The notes beneath the pieces are model-generated. The model was not told where the DNA came from. It made no database searches and was given only the letters and a program-made list of their open reading frames with translations. A program made the position numbers and the translations under genes. Positions 55,121 to 63,285 of a stretch of DNA of 64,000 nt are shown here, in pieces. Every line of letters starts with the position of its first letter. Position 1 is the stretch's first letter. This DNA comes from Dermabacter indicis (GTDB lineage: Bacteria > Actinomycetota > Actinomycetes > Actinomycetales > Dermabacteraceae): the NCBI GenBank assembly GCA_001403775.1, contig CYUG01000011.1, positions 271,051 to 335,050 on the forward strand, in the 5' to 3' direction.

Positions 55121-56761
55121 GTGGTCGACCTCGAAACCACCGGGACGAACACCGAACTCGATGCGATCACGGAGATCGGCGCCGTCCGCGTCGTGGGCGG
55201 CGAGGTTGTCGAAGAGTTCCAAACCTTCGTCAACCCCGAACGCCCGATACCCGCCTATATCGCCTCGCTCACGGGAATTTCCGATCACATGGTGCGTGAC
55301 GCGCCCACAGCTGAATCGGTCATCCCCGCCTTCCTCGAGTTCGCGCGCACCTCCGTGCTCGTCGCTCACAATGCCCGTTTCGACATCGGCTTTTTGAAGG
55401 CCGCGGCACTCCGGCTCGAGTACCGGTGGCCCCCGTTCGAGGTCGTCGACACGCTCGCGCTCGCGAGGCGGGTCTTTGGACGCGATGAGGTGAGAAACCA
55501 CAAGCTCTCGACACTCGCGGGAGCAGTGGGAGCGACGACAGTCCCCAATCACCGCGCGCTTTCCGATGCGCGCGCAACGGTCGACGTTCTCCACGAGATC
55601 ATCGCGCGACTCGCCGACGGCGGAGCGAGCCACCTTTCCGACCTGACTTCGAGCGGCAAGAAAGCGAAACCCGCTCAAATCCGCAAACGACAACTCGCCG
55701 CGAACATTCCCGCAGTTCCGGGCATCTACTCATTTATTGACGCGCACGGCTCCGTTCTATATATCGGAAAATCCGGGAACCTGCGCTCACGCGTGCGCAC
55801 ATACTTTTCACCCCAAGAAACTCGGCGCGCCGTTCTCGACATCATCCCCGTAACCGAACGCATCGACGTGGTGCAGTGCTCGAGCGAGTCGGAAGCAGCG
55901 ATCCGGGAATTACGCGCGATCGCGAGCACACGGCCGATCGCCAACCGCCAGGGCATCCGCCCCTCAACCGGGAACTGGCTGCGCGTCAACCGCGATGGTC
56001 TGCGTCTCGCGCGCAAGGTCAATGAGGAAACCGGCACCCACGCCTATATCGGTCCGCTGCGCTCGCGTCACGATGTCGAGCCGATCCGCTCGCTCGTCTA
56101 CGCGGCCTTAGGGTCGGCGGCCAAATGCGAGGACACTTCGGTCTCTGCGACGGGCACGCTTGGAAGTGAGGGTCCGACGGTAGACGAGGAACCGTCGGAC
56201 CTGCTGGACGCACGTCCGGGCTTCCACGCGCGCATGTATCGTGCCCTCACAGAGGACCCGAGCGACGTTTTCGAGTACGCAGCCCTGAAAATGCGCTCGC
56301 TGGTAGGGCGGGGACTCTACGAAAACGCTGAAGCGCTGCGCGCCCGAGTGGAACTGTTTGCGAATGCGGCAAGGCGCGCCGCCCGGCTCCGTTCCATCGC
56401 CGGGGTCCCGTTCCTCGTAGCTGCACGCAAGGTCGCGTGCCCCGATGAGGCGGTGGAACTTCCGTGGCAGTGGGAGGTCCTCGCCGTTCGCCACGGCCGC
56501 CTTGGAGCTACGCACACGATGCCTGCGTGGACGGACCCGCTCGCCGCTGTGGAACAGGTCAAGCGCGAGAGCGAAGCGGAGGCCGAACTGCGCGCTCCTT
56601 TGTGCTTCGGCTATCACCAAGAGGCCGAATTGCTCCTCGAATGGCTCGCGGAGCCGGGAATAAGGATCGTGCATGTCGAGGGCGAGTGGTCGATGCCCGC
56701 GACGTCGCGCTTTACCCTCGAGGAATTTCAGCGAACGTTTACACGCTCCGCGACACCGTGA
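55121..56761 (+). CDS. DEDD 3'-5' exonuclease fused to a GIY-YIG (UvrC N-terminal-like) domain
   Basis: Two-domain nuclease of the Rv2191 type. The exonuclease domain has VDLETTGTN (Exo I), VLVAHNARFDIGFL (Exo II) and NHRALSDARATVDVL (Exo III). The GIY-YIG domain (from about 198) has IPAVPGIYSFIDAHGSVLYI followed by GKSGNLRSRVRTYF. The given GTG start cuts into strand beta-1 and has no ribosome site. In frame upstream, after the fadD stop, the only plausible start is ATC at 55055, with GGGAG four bases before it; that would add 22 residues (AHPAQRAFEDLGPELIDVEF region). A linker rich in Gly, Ser and Glu (around residue 345) contains a perfect inverted repeat. Overlaps trpD tail to tail by 23 bp. 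Confidence 0.87.
   Translation: MVDLETTGTNTELDAITEIGAVRVVGGEVVEEFQTFVNPERPIPAYIASLTGISDHMVRDAPTAESVIPAFLEFARTSVLVAHNARFDIGFLKAAALRLEYRWPPFEVVDTLALARRVFGRDEVRNHKLSTLAGAVGATTVPNHRALSDARATVDVLHEIIARLADGGASHLSDLTSSGKKAKPAQIRKRQLAANIPAVPGIYSFIDAHGSVLYIGKSGNLRSRVRTYFSPQETRRAVLDIIPVTERIDVVQCSSESEAAIRELRAIASTRPIANRQGIRPSTGNWLRVNRDGLRLARKVNEETGTHAYIGPLRSRHDVEPIRSLVYAALGSAAKCEDTSVSATGTLGSEGPTVDEEPSDLLDARPGFHARMYRALTEDPSDVFEYAALKMRSLVGRGLYENAEALRARVELFANAARRAARLRSIAGVPFLVAARKVACPDEAVELPWQWEVLAVRHGRLGATHTMPAWTDPLAAVEQVKRESEAEAELRAPLCFGYHQEAELLLEWLAEPGIRIVHVEGEWSMPATSRFTLEEFQRTFTRSATP
56171..56201. repeat. Perfect 11-bp inverted repeat inside the nuclease gene
   Basis: GGTCCGACGGT and ACCGTCGGACC are inverted with a nine-base loop. 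Both arms contain the TCCGACGGT core of the dispersed motif. It encodes part of a non-conserved linker (EGPTVDEEPSD). Confidence 0.8.
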
Positions 56762-57800
56762 CCCACCGGTCGAGCGCGGCCTGAGCCGCGCCTGAATCCA
56801 GCGATTCTTCCGCGCGCTTCACCGCGCTATACATGCGCTCGTTGAAGGCGAAGCTAGCGTCGGACCCCGCCTCGAGACCTTCGGCCGCGACGATACCGGA
56901 GGCGGCATTGAGCACAACAGCGTCGCGGACCGGCCCGGTTTTACCAGCGAGAAGATCGCGCGCCACCTGAGCATTGAAGGCGGGGTCACCGCCGCGAAGG
57001 GCATCGATACTCGCCCGCGTGAGCCCGAAATCCTCGGGTGCCACGACGTGCGAGGTGACGACACCACCCCGTACTTCCCAAACGTCGGACTCAGCGGCGA
57101 TGCTCAACTCATCGAGGCCGTCACGGCCGCGCACCACGATCGCCGAAGCCCCGCGGTCGGCAAAGACGCCCGCGATCACGGGTGCCATTCTTTCGAAAGC
57201 GACACCAACCGAATGCGCGCGTACCCCGGCGGGATTGGTGATGGGGCCGAGAACGTTAAAGACCGTGGGGAGTTTGAGCCCGCCGCGCGCGGCCATCGCG
57301 TGCTTCATCGAGGGGTGGAACACTTGCGCGAAGCAAAAGGAAATTCCCGCCTCGTCGAGGACACGCTGCACACTCGCTACCGGGAGGTCGAGGCGCACGC
57401 CTAACGCTTCGAGAACGTCGGCAGAACCCGACTTTGAACTCACCGCGCGGTTGCCGTGCTTCGCGACCGGAATCCCCGCGCCACGGATGACGAGCGAAGC
57501 CATCGTCGAGACGTTCACCGTGTGGCCGCCATCTCCGCCGGTTCCCACGATGTCAACAGCACCCGCCGGTGCCGCAATGGTCATGGAGTGCTCGAGCATG
57601 GACGACGCCAGCGCATCCACTTCGTGTACGACGGCACCCTTCGCCTGGAGCGCAACGAGAAATCCTGCGAGCGGAACCGGATCGACCTCGCCTCGCATCA
57701 CCTGCCCCATAGCCCACCACGCCTCATCGCTCGTGAGGTCCCTGCCCTGCGTAAGGGCGGCGGTGAGTGCCGGCCAGGTATAGATTTCTTGATCCGTCAT
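56739..57800 (-). CDS. trpD: Anthranilate phosphoribosyltransferase
   Basis: Transfers phosphoribose from PRPP to anthranilate in tryptophan synthesis. PRPP-binding motifs are VDIVGTGGDGGHTVNVST and KHGNRAVSSKSGSADVLEAL, then LGPITNPAGVRAHSVGV. The start at ATG 57800 gives 353 residues, with TAACAT seven bases upstream; ATG 57809 is an alternative, and the open frame to 58181 is not supported. It stands alone, away from other trp genes, as Rv2192c does in M. tuberculosis. Confidence 0.95.
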   Translation of the reverse strand: MTDQEIYTWPALTAALTQGRDLTSDEAWWAMGQVMRGEVDPVPLAGFLVALQAKGAVVHEVDALASSMLEHSMTIAAPAGAVDIVGTGGDGGHTVNVSTMASLVIRGAGIPVAKHGNRAVSSKSGSADVLEALGVRLDLPVASVQRVLDEAGISFCFAQVFHPSMKHAMAARGGLKLPTVFNVLGPITNPAGVRAHSVGVAFERMAPVIAGVFADRGASAIVVRGRDGLDELSIAAESDVWEVRGGVVTSHVVAPEDFGLTRASIDALRGGDPAFNAQVARDLLAGKTGPVRDAVVLNAASGIVAAEGLEAGSDASFAFNERMYSAVKRAEESLDSGAAQAALDRWVTVSRSV

Positions 57801-57807
57801 GGTGCCC

Positions 57808-57813
57808 ATGTTA
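57808..57813 (-). promoter_or_regulatory. -10 box of trpD, leaderless arrangement
   Basis: On the minus strand TAACAT is followed by seven bases and ATG 57800. Confidence 0.45.
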
Positions 57814-57881
57814 AAGCCGGGCAACTCGTGACGTGAGGCATGCTCACCAGGTGGAACGGGGCTTAGATCACGCAAAAAACC

Positions 57882-57961
57882 GGGACAAAAGCCCCCGTTC
57901 GATTCAACATTCACGCCCCCAGCGGGTATGCTGAAAAAACCTGCGTACGGACTTTTGTCCC
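57882..57961 (+). promoter_or_regulatory. ctaE-qcrCAB promoter flanked by a 10-bp inverted repeat
   Basis: A possible promoter is TTCAAC (57903-57908), 18-bp spacer, TATGCT (57927-57932). GGGACAAAAG (57882-57891) upstream and CTTTTGTCCC (57952-57961) downstream are perfect inverted copies of each other, 60 bp apart, so they bracket the promoter. A repressor binding both, or a looped complex, is conceivable. Confidence 0.45.
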
Positions 57962-58047
57962 AGCAGGGCCGCCCGGACCTCCGTCCTCGCGGCCGAGACC
58001 ATGTGCCGTGCATGGCCTCGCTTCCCGACCAACGACGAATGAGAACC

Positions 58048-58725
58048 GTGACAACAGCGACTCTTTCCTCCGCCCCTCGCACATCCCCCGTGAGCAGGCC
58101 GAACACCACGCAGGTCGGCACCATCGTGTGGCTCGCGAGCGAAATCATGTTCTTTGGCGCGCTCTTTGCCATGTACTTCACGCTCTACGGCGTCGTGCCC
58201 GAGGTGTTCTACGAGGGCCAGAAGAACTTCACGCTGAACTTCGCGATCACCAATACGATCATCCTGGTGACGAGCTCGATCACGTGCCAGATGGGCGTGT
58301 TCGCTGCGGAGAAGCGCCGCAAGCGCCGCACCGGCTCGATCTTCAACATCGCCGGGTGGGGCCTCATCGAGTGGTACACCCTCACCTTCGTGCTCGGCGC
58401 GATCTTCGTCTCTGGCCAGGTCTTCGAGTACGCCGAACTCGTGCACAAGGGTCTCACGATCTCGAGCACCCCCCACGGTTCGATCTTCTACCTCGCCACG
58501 GGCTTCCACGGCCTCCACGTCCTTGGCGGGCTCATCGCGTTCCTCTTCGTTCTCGCGCGCGCCTACTCCGCGAAGAACTTCACTCACCACGAAGAGGTCA
58601 GTGCAATCTGCGTGTCGTACTACTGGCACTTCGTTGATGTCATCTGGGTGGCGCTCTTCTTCGTCGTCTACCTGCTTGACCCGCTCGTCCTGCACACCGT
58701 CGAAGGCAATTGGGTCTTCTTCTAA
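58048..58725 (+). CDS. ctaE: Cytochrome c oxidase subunit III
   Basis: Subunit III of the aa3-type oxidase in the membrane. Family blocks are VGTIVWLASEIMFFGALFAM, SSITCQMGVFAAEKRRKRRT, STPHGSIFYLATGFHGLHVL and SYYWHFVDVIWVALFFVVYL; five or so hydrophobic helices are visible. GTG 58048 gives 225 residues and lies close to the M. tuberculosis start; an ATG at 58039 is possible. It heads ctaE-qcrC-qcrA-qcrB. Genes for ctaC, ctaD and ctaF are not in the window. Confidence 0.95.
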   Translation: MTTATLSSAPRTSPVSRPNTTQVGTIVWLASEIMFFGALFAMYFTLYGVVPEVFYEGQKNFTLNFAITNTIILVTSSITCQMGVFAAEKRRKRRTGSIFNIAGWGLIEWYTLTFVLGAIFVSGQVFEYAELVHKGLTISSTPHGSIFYLATGFHGLHVLGGLIAFLFVLARAYSAKNFTHHEEVSAICVSYYWHFVDVIWVALFFVVYLLDPLVLHTVEGNWVFF

Positions 58726-58778
58726 ACTTCTTCCCCCTTGCTCGGATTCGCACCCTTTACCGAAACGAGGTCCTCACA

Positions 58779-59579
58779 GTGAAGGCTTTGGCCACACACC
58801 GTCATCACCCGATGGCGCTCCTTGCCATCATCTTGATGGCGTTGATCGCCACGGGCGGTTTGTTCGCCGTCCTCTCCCCCAAAGATGCGTCGGCCGAGGC
58901 CTTCTCGGCATCCGACATCGCCGAGGGCAAAAAGCTTTTCGTGTCGAACTGCGCGACGTGCCACGGCATGAACGGCGAAGGCCGTAAGGACGACGACGGC
59001 AACACGGTCGGCTCGTCCCTGATCGGCGTCGGTGCCGCAGCGGTCGACTTCCAGGTTGGCACGGGCCGTATGCCCATGCAGGAGTCCGGCCCCCAGGCCC
59101 AGCGCAAGCCCGTGCAGTTCACTGACGAGCAAATCTCGCAGCTTTCCGCCTACGTCGCCTCGCTGGGCCCCGGCCCCTCGGTTCCCACCGATGAGCAGCT
59201 CAACACTCAAGGCGCCGACGTCACCAAGGGCGGCGAAATCTTCCGCATTAACTGCGCCATGTGCCACAGCGCTTCCGCAGCGGGCGGTGCGCTCACCGAG
59301 GGTAAGTGGGCACCCACGCTCCGCGGTGTTGAGGATAAGCACATCTACGAAGCCATGGAAACCGGTCCGCAGAACATGCCGGTGTTCAACGACAACAACC
59401 TGAGCCCAGACGACAAGCGCGATGTCATCGCCTACCTCAACCAGCTCGAAGAGAACGGCTCGCCCGGTGGCTACTCGCTCGGCGCACTCGGCCCAGTCAC
59501 CGAGGGCCTCTTTGCCTGGACGGCGATTCTTGCAATTCTGCTCGGCTGCGCAATCTGGTTGGGAGCTAAGGCAAAGTGA
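58779..59579 (+). CDS. qcrC: Diheme cytochrome c subunit of the bc1 complex
   Basis: Carries electrons from the bc1 complex to the aa3 oxidase without soluble cytochrome c. Two heme motifs, CATCH and CAMCH, are about 114 residues apart, with Met-bearing segments such as MPMQESG and NMPVFNDNNLSPDDKRDVIA. N-terminal and C-terminal hydrophobic helices (LLAIILMALIATGGLFAVLS and LFAWTAILAILLGCAIWLG) anchor both ends. GTG 58779 follows GAGG, giving 266 residues. It overlaps qcrA by GTGA. Confidence 0.96.
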   Translation: MKALATHRHHPMALLAIILMALIATGGLFAVLSPKDASAEAFSASDIAEGKKLFVSNCATCHGMNGEGRKDDDGNTVGSSLIGVGAAAVDFQVGTGRMPMQESGPQAQRKPVQFTDEQISQLSAYVASLGPGPSVPTDEQLNTQGADVTKGGEIFRINCAMCHSASAAGGALTEGKWAPTLRGVEDKHIYEAMETGPQNMPVFNDNNLSPDDKRDVIAYLNQLEENGSPGGYSLGALGPVTEGLFAWTAILAILLGCAIWLGAKAK

Positions 59580-60661
59580 ACGAACTGACGCACAACATTG
59601 ACGGCACCTCGCCGCGCAAGGGCGTAAGCACCGTCGCGCGCGCTGAAGAAGGCGGTTTCCGCAACCCCGGGATCCCGCCCCACGAATACCGCCAGGCCGA
59701 TCTCGATCCGAAGGCTGAAAAGCGCGCCGAGCGCATTGTCTCGCTGCTGTTCCTTCTGTCGATCCTCGGCACGGCGTTCTTCATCGCCTCCTACTTCCTC
59801 TTCAGCCCCACAGGCACAAACCTGCTCGCGGAAGAGGGCACCCTTTCCGCCGTGCACTGGTCGACCTTGACGATGGGCGTTGGCCTCGCTGTCGGTGTGT
59901 TCTTCATCGGCGCGGGGGCGATCCACTGGGCGAAAACCCTCATGCCGGATCACGAGGTCACCGAGGAGCGCCACGCGCAGCGCGGCGATGAGGAGACCCG
60001 CGAGGCGGCCTCGAACATTCTTGTCGAAGGCATCAACGAATCCGGCATTGCCCGCCGCCCCCTCGTGGTGGCGTCGCTCGTCGGTGCGCTTGCGGCGCTT
60101 CCGATCGCGGTGCTCTTCCCGATCTCGACTCTCGGCCCCCTGCCCGGGGACAAGCTCCACCACACCTACTGGGGCCGTGCGACCGAAAACAAGAAGCGCG
60201 TGCGCATCGCACGCGACCACGACCAGACGCCCATCAAGGCCTCCGACGTCACGGTTGGCTCGATCTTCCACGTGATGCCCGAGGGCCTCACGGAAGAAAC
60301 TCCCGATTGGATCGAAGAGCGTGCGAAGGCCGCGGCCGTTCTCGTGCGTATTGACCCGGCTGACGGCAAGAGCGAGGCCTCGCTTGAGGCCGGCCACGAG
60401 GGTATCCTCGCGTTCTCGAAGATCTGCACGCACGTCGGCTGCCCAGTCGCGCTCTACGAGCAGCAGACCCACCACATGCTGTGCCCGTGCCACCAGTCGA
60501 CGTTCGATGTCACGGACGGCGCCAAGGTTGTCTTCGGCCCCGCGCACCGCCCGCTCCCCCAGCTTCCCATCGAGGTTGACGACGAGGGATACCTCGTTGC
60601 GACCGGCGATTTCCCCGAGCCCATCGGTCCCAGCTTCTGGGACATTCACAAGGAGAAGTAG
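59576..60661 (+). CDS. qcrA: Rieske iron-sulfur subunit of the bc1 complex
   Basis: Rieske subunit of 361 residues with the actinobacterial three-helix layout: hydrophobic helices at about 56-78, 90-113 and 163-185, then a soluble domain. The cluster ligands are CTHVGC and CPCH in SKICTHVGCPVALYEQQTHH and MLCPCHQSTFDVTDGAKVVF. GTG 59576 overlaps the qcrC stop. The Fe-S cluster would be delivered by the suf system encoded at 9842-14731. qcrB follows after six bases. Confidence 0.96.
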   Translation: MNELTHNIDGTSPRKGVSTVARAEEGGFRNPGIPPHEYRQADLDPKAEKRAERIVSLLFLLSILGTAFFIASYFLFSPTGTNLLAEEGTLSAVHWSTLTMGVGLAVGVFFIGAGAIHWAKTLMPDHEVTEERHAQRGDEETREAASNILVEGINESGIARRPLVVASLVGALAALPIAVLFPISTLGPLPGDKLHHTYWGRATENKKRVRIARDHDQTPIKASDVTVGSIFHVMPEGLTEETPDWIEERAKAAAVLVRIDPADGKSEASLEAGHEGILAFSKICTHVGCPVALYEQQTHHMLCPCHQSTFDVTDGAKVVFGPAHRPLPQLPIEVDDEGYLVATGDFPEPIGPSFWDIHKEK

Positions 60662-60667
60662 TTCCTC

Positions 60668-62299
60668 ATGAGTGACACCCAGACCACCGGCCTCGACCGC
60701 GATTCGAAGGCCTTCAAGCTCGGTTCGGTTGGCGCGAGCTGGCTCGACGAGCGCACGAATGGTGCGAGCATCGTCAAGGGCTTTGCACGCAAGATCTTCC
60801 CCGACCACTGGTCGTTCATGTTCGGCGAGGTCGCGCTTTACAGCTTCGTGGTGCTCATCATCTCGGGCATCTTCCTCACGATGTTCTTCGTCCCCTCCAT
60901 GAACGAAGTCATCTACGACGGCTCGTACACCGCGCTCCAGGGATCGCACATGTCGGCGGCTTTCGAATCCACCTTGCACCTCTCGTTTGATGTGTGGGGC
61001 GGCCTTCTGTTCCGCCAGATCCACCACTGGGCTGCGCTCACGTTTATGGTGGCAATCTTCGTCCACATGTTCCGCGTGTTCTTCACGGGCGCCTTCCGCA
61101 AGCCGCGCGAGCTCAACTGGCTCATCGGCTTCGGCCTCATGGTTCTCGCGATGCTCGCGGGCTTCTCCGGCTACTCGCTTCCCGACGACGTTCTCTCGGG
61201 CAATGGCCTTCGCATCGCCGATGGCGTCATGAAGGCCATTCCGATCCTCGGCACCTATATGTCGATGCTCATGTTCGGCGGCGAATTCCCGGGTCACGAC
61301 ATCATCCCGCGCCTTTTCACGGTGCACATTCTCATCATCCCGGGGGCGATCCTCGCGCTCATTGCGCTGCACATGTTCTTCCTCGTGATGCATAAGCACA
61401 CGCAGTACCCGGGCCCCGGCCGCAGCGACCGCAATGTCGTGGGCTACCCGTTGTTCCCCGTGTACACGGCGAAGGCCGGCGGCTTCTTCTTCATCGTGTT
61501 CGGCGTTCTCACCCTCGTGGGCGCCACGGTCGCGATGAACCCCGTGTGGAACTACGGTCCTTACGACCCCTCCCCCGTCTCCGCTGGTTCGCAGCCCGAC
61601 TGGTACATGCTGTTCCTCGAGGGCTCGCTTCGCCTCATGCCGGGTTGGGAACCCACGATCTTTGGCTACCCGATCTCTCTCAACATCATCATTCCCGGCA
61701 TGATTTTCCCGGGCATCATGTTCGGCAGTCTTGCGCTTTACCCCTTCATCGAGCAGTGGGTGACGGGTGACGATCGCGAGCACCACGTGCTTGATCTTCC
61801 GTACAACACTCCCGTACGCACGGGCTTCGGTGTCGCGTGGATCGCCGCATACGTCGTGTCGATTCTCGCTGGCGCGAACGACCTTATGGCCGTGGCGTTC
61901 CACATGTCACTCAACAACCTCACGTGGTTCTTCCGCATCGGCATCTTCGCGCTCCCGATCATCTCGTTCATCGTGACGAAACGCCTGTGCCTCTCGATTC
62001 AGAAGCACAAGAAGCAGCTTGCCCTCCACGGCGTTGAGACCGGCAAGGTCGTGCGCATGGAGAACGGCGAGACGCTCGAAATTCACGAACCGCTCAGCGA
62101 GTACGACCGTTGGGTTCTCGTCAGCTACGACAACCACCGCCCGCTTCAGAAGGGCGAGGGTGTTTCGTCGCTGCGTGCGAAGGCGTCGAGCTTCTTCTTC
62201 AAGGATCGCGTCGAACCTGCCACCCCGGCGGAGCTTCGCGCGGCGCTCGAGCACTCGGGTCACGAAGAGCACAAGATTAAGGCTCTCGTGGGTAGCTGA
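60668..62299 (+). CDS. qcrB: Cytochrome b subunit of the bc1 complex
   Basis: Quinol-oxidising cytochrome b, 543 residues. The heme-ligand histidines appear in the helices with QIHHWAALTFMVAIFVHMFR and RLFTVHILIIPGAILALIAL followed by HMFFLVMHKHTQ. Qo-site features include the PEWY equivalent PDWYMLFLEGSLRLMP. A C-terminal extension of about 120 residues past the last helix is typical of Actinobacteria. ATG 60668 starts six bases after the qcrA stop. A strong terminator follows. Confidence 0.97.
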   Translation: MSDTQTTGLDRDSKAFKLGSVGASWLDERTNGASIVKGFARKIFPDHWSFMFGEVALYSFVVLIISGIFLTMFFVPSMNEVIYDGSYTALQGSHMSAAFESTLHLSFDVWGGLLFRQIHHWAALTFMVAIFVHMFRVFFTGAFRKPRELNWLIGFGLMVLAMLAGFSGYSLPDDVLSGNGLRIADGVMKAIPILGTYMSMLMFGGEFPGHDIIPRLFTVHILIIPGAILALIALHMFFLVMHKHTQYPGPGRSDRNVVGYPLFPVYTAKAGGFFFIVFGVLTLVGATVAMNPVWNYGPYDPSPVSAGSQPDWYMLFLEGSLRLMPGWEPTIFGYPISLNIIIPGMIFPGIMFGSLALYPFIEQWVTGDDREHHVLDLPYNTPVRTGFGVAWIAAYVVSILAGANDLMAVAFHMSLNNLTWFFRIGIFALPIISFIVTKRLCLSIQKHKKQLALHGVETGKVVRMENGETLEIHEPLSEYDRWVLVSYDNHRPLQKGEGVSSLRAKASSFFFKDRVEPATPAELRAALEHSGHEEHKIKALVGS

Positions 62300-62332
62300 T
62301 CGCGCGCCCTTCCCGAATTCCATAGAGGTTGT

Positions 62333-62370
62333 GGGGGTTTGCCACTGAGCTTCGGCTCGGGCAAGCCCCC
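62333..62370 (+). terminator. Terminator of ctaE-qcrCAB with a UUCG tetraloop
   Basis: The outer stem is GGGGGTTTGCC with GGCAAGCCCCC (one G-U pair); the inner stem is GAGC-TTCG-GCTC, a very stable UUCG-type tetraloop. GCCTTTGTG follows. It starts 33 bp after the qcrB stop. Confidence 0.8.
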
Positions 62371-62697
62371 GCCTTTGTGCGTCTGGGCTTCTTCTGTTTC
62401 GCCTCCTACCTCCCTACCACGTCTCCGTTCTCCTCTCTTCTGTCCCCCTCTTCCCTCCTAACCGGATTGAGGGCAGTCAAATTTCGTACTTCGTGTGGCG
62501 GTTTTACCTCGAAAGTCCGACGGTTGCTGGGCTTTCTTGCATGGGCGCCTCGCGCCACGAAACCGGCAAGAGGTCCAGAGGGAGCACAGCCAATTCGCTC
62601 GCACACAGTAAAAGACCTCAGGTCCGCCCGAACCCCCATGTGAACTTTTCTACTCCCTACCCCACCAGCAGAGAGTCTGTCGCCCCCTGCCCTGGGC

Positions 62698-62724
62698 GCT
62701 CTGTGCTTTGCACAAGCACAGAGC
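62698..62724. repeat. Perfect 11-bp inverted repeat in the junction
   Basis: GCTCTGTGCTT and AAGCACAGAGC are inverted with loop TGCAC. There is no U-run on either strand, so it is not an obvious terminator; it could be part of a small RNA or of a mobile-element end. Confidence 0.5.
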
Positions 62725-62897
62725 TCAACCGGATACTCGGCTACACCGGCCAACTGCTGGAAACTCCGCGATTGTTGCGCGAGATCCCCTATCAATCGCG
62801 TCTCCCGAGCCGTGACCCGCCGGAGCACTTCTAGGATCACCGCGAGAACTCAGATCGTCTGAATGGATCGGCGTCAACTCACTGACAGCGCTCGGAA

Positions 62898-62944
62898 TCG
62901 TGCAGCGATTCCTGTACGATATTCGTGCAGCAATTCCTGCACGA
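62898..62944 (+). promoter_or_regulatory. Two tandem operators of the ArsR-family repressor
   Basis: Box 1 (62898-62919) is TCGTGCAG-N6-CTGTACGA and box 2 (62923-62944) is TCGTGCAG-N6-CTGCACGA; box 2 is a perfect 8+8 palindrome and box 1 has one mismatch. They end 14 bp before the ATG at 62959. TACGAT inside box 1 may be the -10 box, so binding would block transcription. Confidence 0.75.
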
Positions 62945-62958
62945 TTCATGGAGGTACG

Positions 62959-63285
62959 ATGACACCCCGCAAATATCACCACCCGAATCCGGACGAAATC
63001 AGTTTGCCTAGGGTGCTTGCCGCCCTGAGCGACCCTACGCGGTTAGAAATGATCTGCCGCCTGGCCGACGGTCAAGAGCACGACAGCCTTGAGCTCGCGG
63101 ACGATCTCCCCCGTTCGACGCTGACATACCACACGCGCATGCTGCGAGAGGCAGGAATGACCTGGACGAGGAGCGAGGGCCGCTCATGCCTAATACAGTT
63201 GCGGCGCGAGGATCTCGATCAGTTGTTCCCAGGGGTTCTCGCGGCAGTACTCGCAAGCGCAGACTGCAGGGAGGTACAGGAATGA
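62959..63285 (+). CDS. ArsR-family winged-helix repressor
   Basis: Autoregulated repressor of 108 residues. The winged helix reads LPRVLAALSDPTRLEMICRL, ELADDLPRSTLTYHTRMLRE and AGMTWTRSEGRSCLIQLRRE. No CxC metal motif of classical ArsR/SmtB is seen in the alpha-3 helix, and the only Cys residues are in CRLADG, SCLIQ and DCREV, so the inducer may not be arsenic. GGAGG lies five bases before ATG 62959. It overlaps the exporter gene by ATGA. Codons such as CTA, ATA and AGT appear here more than in the genes to the left. Confidence 0.92.
   Translation: MTPRKYHHPNPDEISLPRVLAALSDPTRLEMICRLADGQEHDSLELADDLPRSTLTYHTRMLREAGMTWTRSEGRSCLIQLRREDLDQLFPGVLAAVLASADCREVQE

Larger units (their letters stand above)
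62371..62958. other. Gene-poor junction between the respiratory operon and the ArsR-MFS pair
   Basis: This stretch of about 590 bp has no coding region I can support. It contains a pyrimidine-rich tract (about 62388-62460), one CCGACGGTTGC copy (62517-62527), a perfect 11-bp hairpin (62698-62724) and, at its end, two tandem operators of the ArsR gene. Short open frames exist on both strands but have no motif and no ribosome site. It may mark the edge of acquired DNA. Confidence 0.5.

Noticed and set aside
59471-61903. An 810-codon open frame on the minus strand opposite qcrC, qcrA and qcrB
   Set aside because: Its product is rich in His, Arg, Glu and Asp with no motif, typical of antisense of GC-rich membrane-protein genes.
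62406-62840. A 144-codon open frame on the minus strand in the junction after qcrB
   Set aside because: No ribosome site, no recognisable motif, and it would read through the 11-bp hairpin; treated as chance.
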